Part shown: positions 63,914 through 64,000 of the stretch, in pieces
Position numbering within the stretch: the first letter of the stretch is position 1
How the letters are laid out: each line of letters starts with the position of its first letter
Source of the DNA: an uncultured Treponema sp.
GTDB lineage: Bacteria > Spirochaetota > Spirochaetia > Treponematales > Treponemataceae
Reading direction: 5' to 3'
NCBI RefSeq assembly: GCF_945873775.1
Contig: NZ_CAMCEC010000004.1
Span: 81,369 to 145,368 of the forward strand
Length of the DNA: 64,000 nt
Translations under genes and position numbers: made by a program
Notes under the pieces: model-generated
Seen by the model: the letters and a program-made list of their open reading frames with translations, nothing else
Databases searched by the model: none
What the model was told of the DNA's origin: nothing

Positions 63914-64000
63914 CGTCATTCCCATGCAGGTGGCATGGGAATCTTTTTTTATCGGGCTCGTGAGCCCGTGAAAATATGAAGCGAAGCGGAATATTTTCAC
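63914..64000 (+). repeat. TGTCAT-like hairpin followed by modular hairpins, runs off window
   Basis: CGTCATTCCCATGCAGGTGGCATGGGAATCTTTTTTT, CGGGCTCGTGAGCCCG, GTGAAAATATgaaGCGAAGCggAATATTTTCAC. Confidence 0.7.

Overview
The window reads as spirochaete chromosome. Treponema-like is my inference from low-GC coding style, a 1811-aa SpiroCoCo-like coiled-coil protein and the gene families present. No rRNA, tRNA, CRISPR array, transposase or prophage was recognised. Left part (1-11.9 kb, + strand): TPR protein, outer-membrane barrel, ExbB/ExbD/TonB-like proteins, a HAD hydrolase and the giant coiled-coil protein. Middle (12-41 kb): an accessory zone of small single-gene units, mostly on the minus strand. 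It holds many GNAT acetyltransferases, NUDIX, a methyltransferase, an SDR, an EFR1 ferredoxin, an ABC exporter with an AraC regulator, secreted cupin/CMD/hydrolase enzymes and decayed genes, and it is rich in structured intergenic repeats. Right part (41.6-61.3 kb): mostly housekeeping genes (MATE, metA, U32 peptidase, RelA/SpoT, xpt, MocR/pyridoxal kinase, RluA, YchF, Era, SulP, Ogt, CsoR/P-type ATPase). Strongest unusual observations: (1) three arrays of 13-bp palindromes locked to an exact 41-bp period, sharing a 28-bp linker but carrying different palindromes; (2) two families of multi-hairpin 5' leader elements bracketed by Shine-Dalgarno-like AAGGAGG sequences, with compensatory stem changes; (3) a yybP-ykoY-like (Mn2+) riboswitch plus terminator in front of an orphan Na+-translocating decarboxylase beta subunit; (4) a three-copy promoter/operator (TTGACA-17-TATATT-TTAGTTACnnnnnGTAACTAA) in front of flavodoxin and cupin genes; (5) a structured leader before a yjdF-like gene; (6) a BspA-type LRR lipoprotein with a C9 tract and a single in-frame stop; (7) a flavodoxin/aldo-keto reductase deletion scar. 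All calls come from reading the sequence and the supplied ORF translations; no database search was run.
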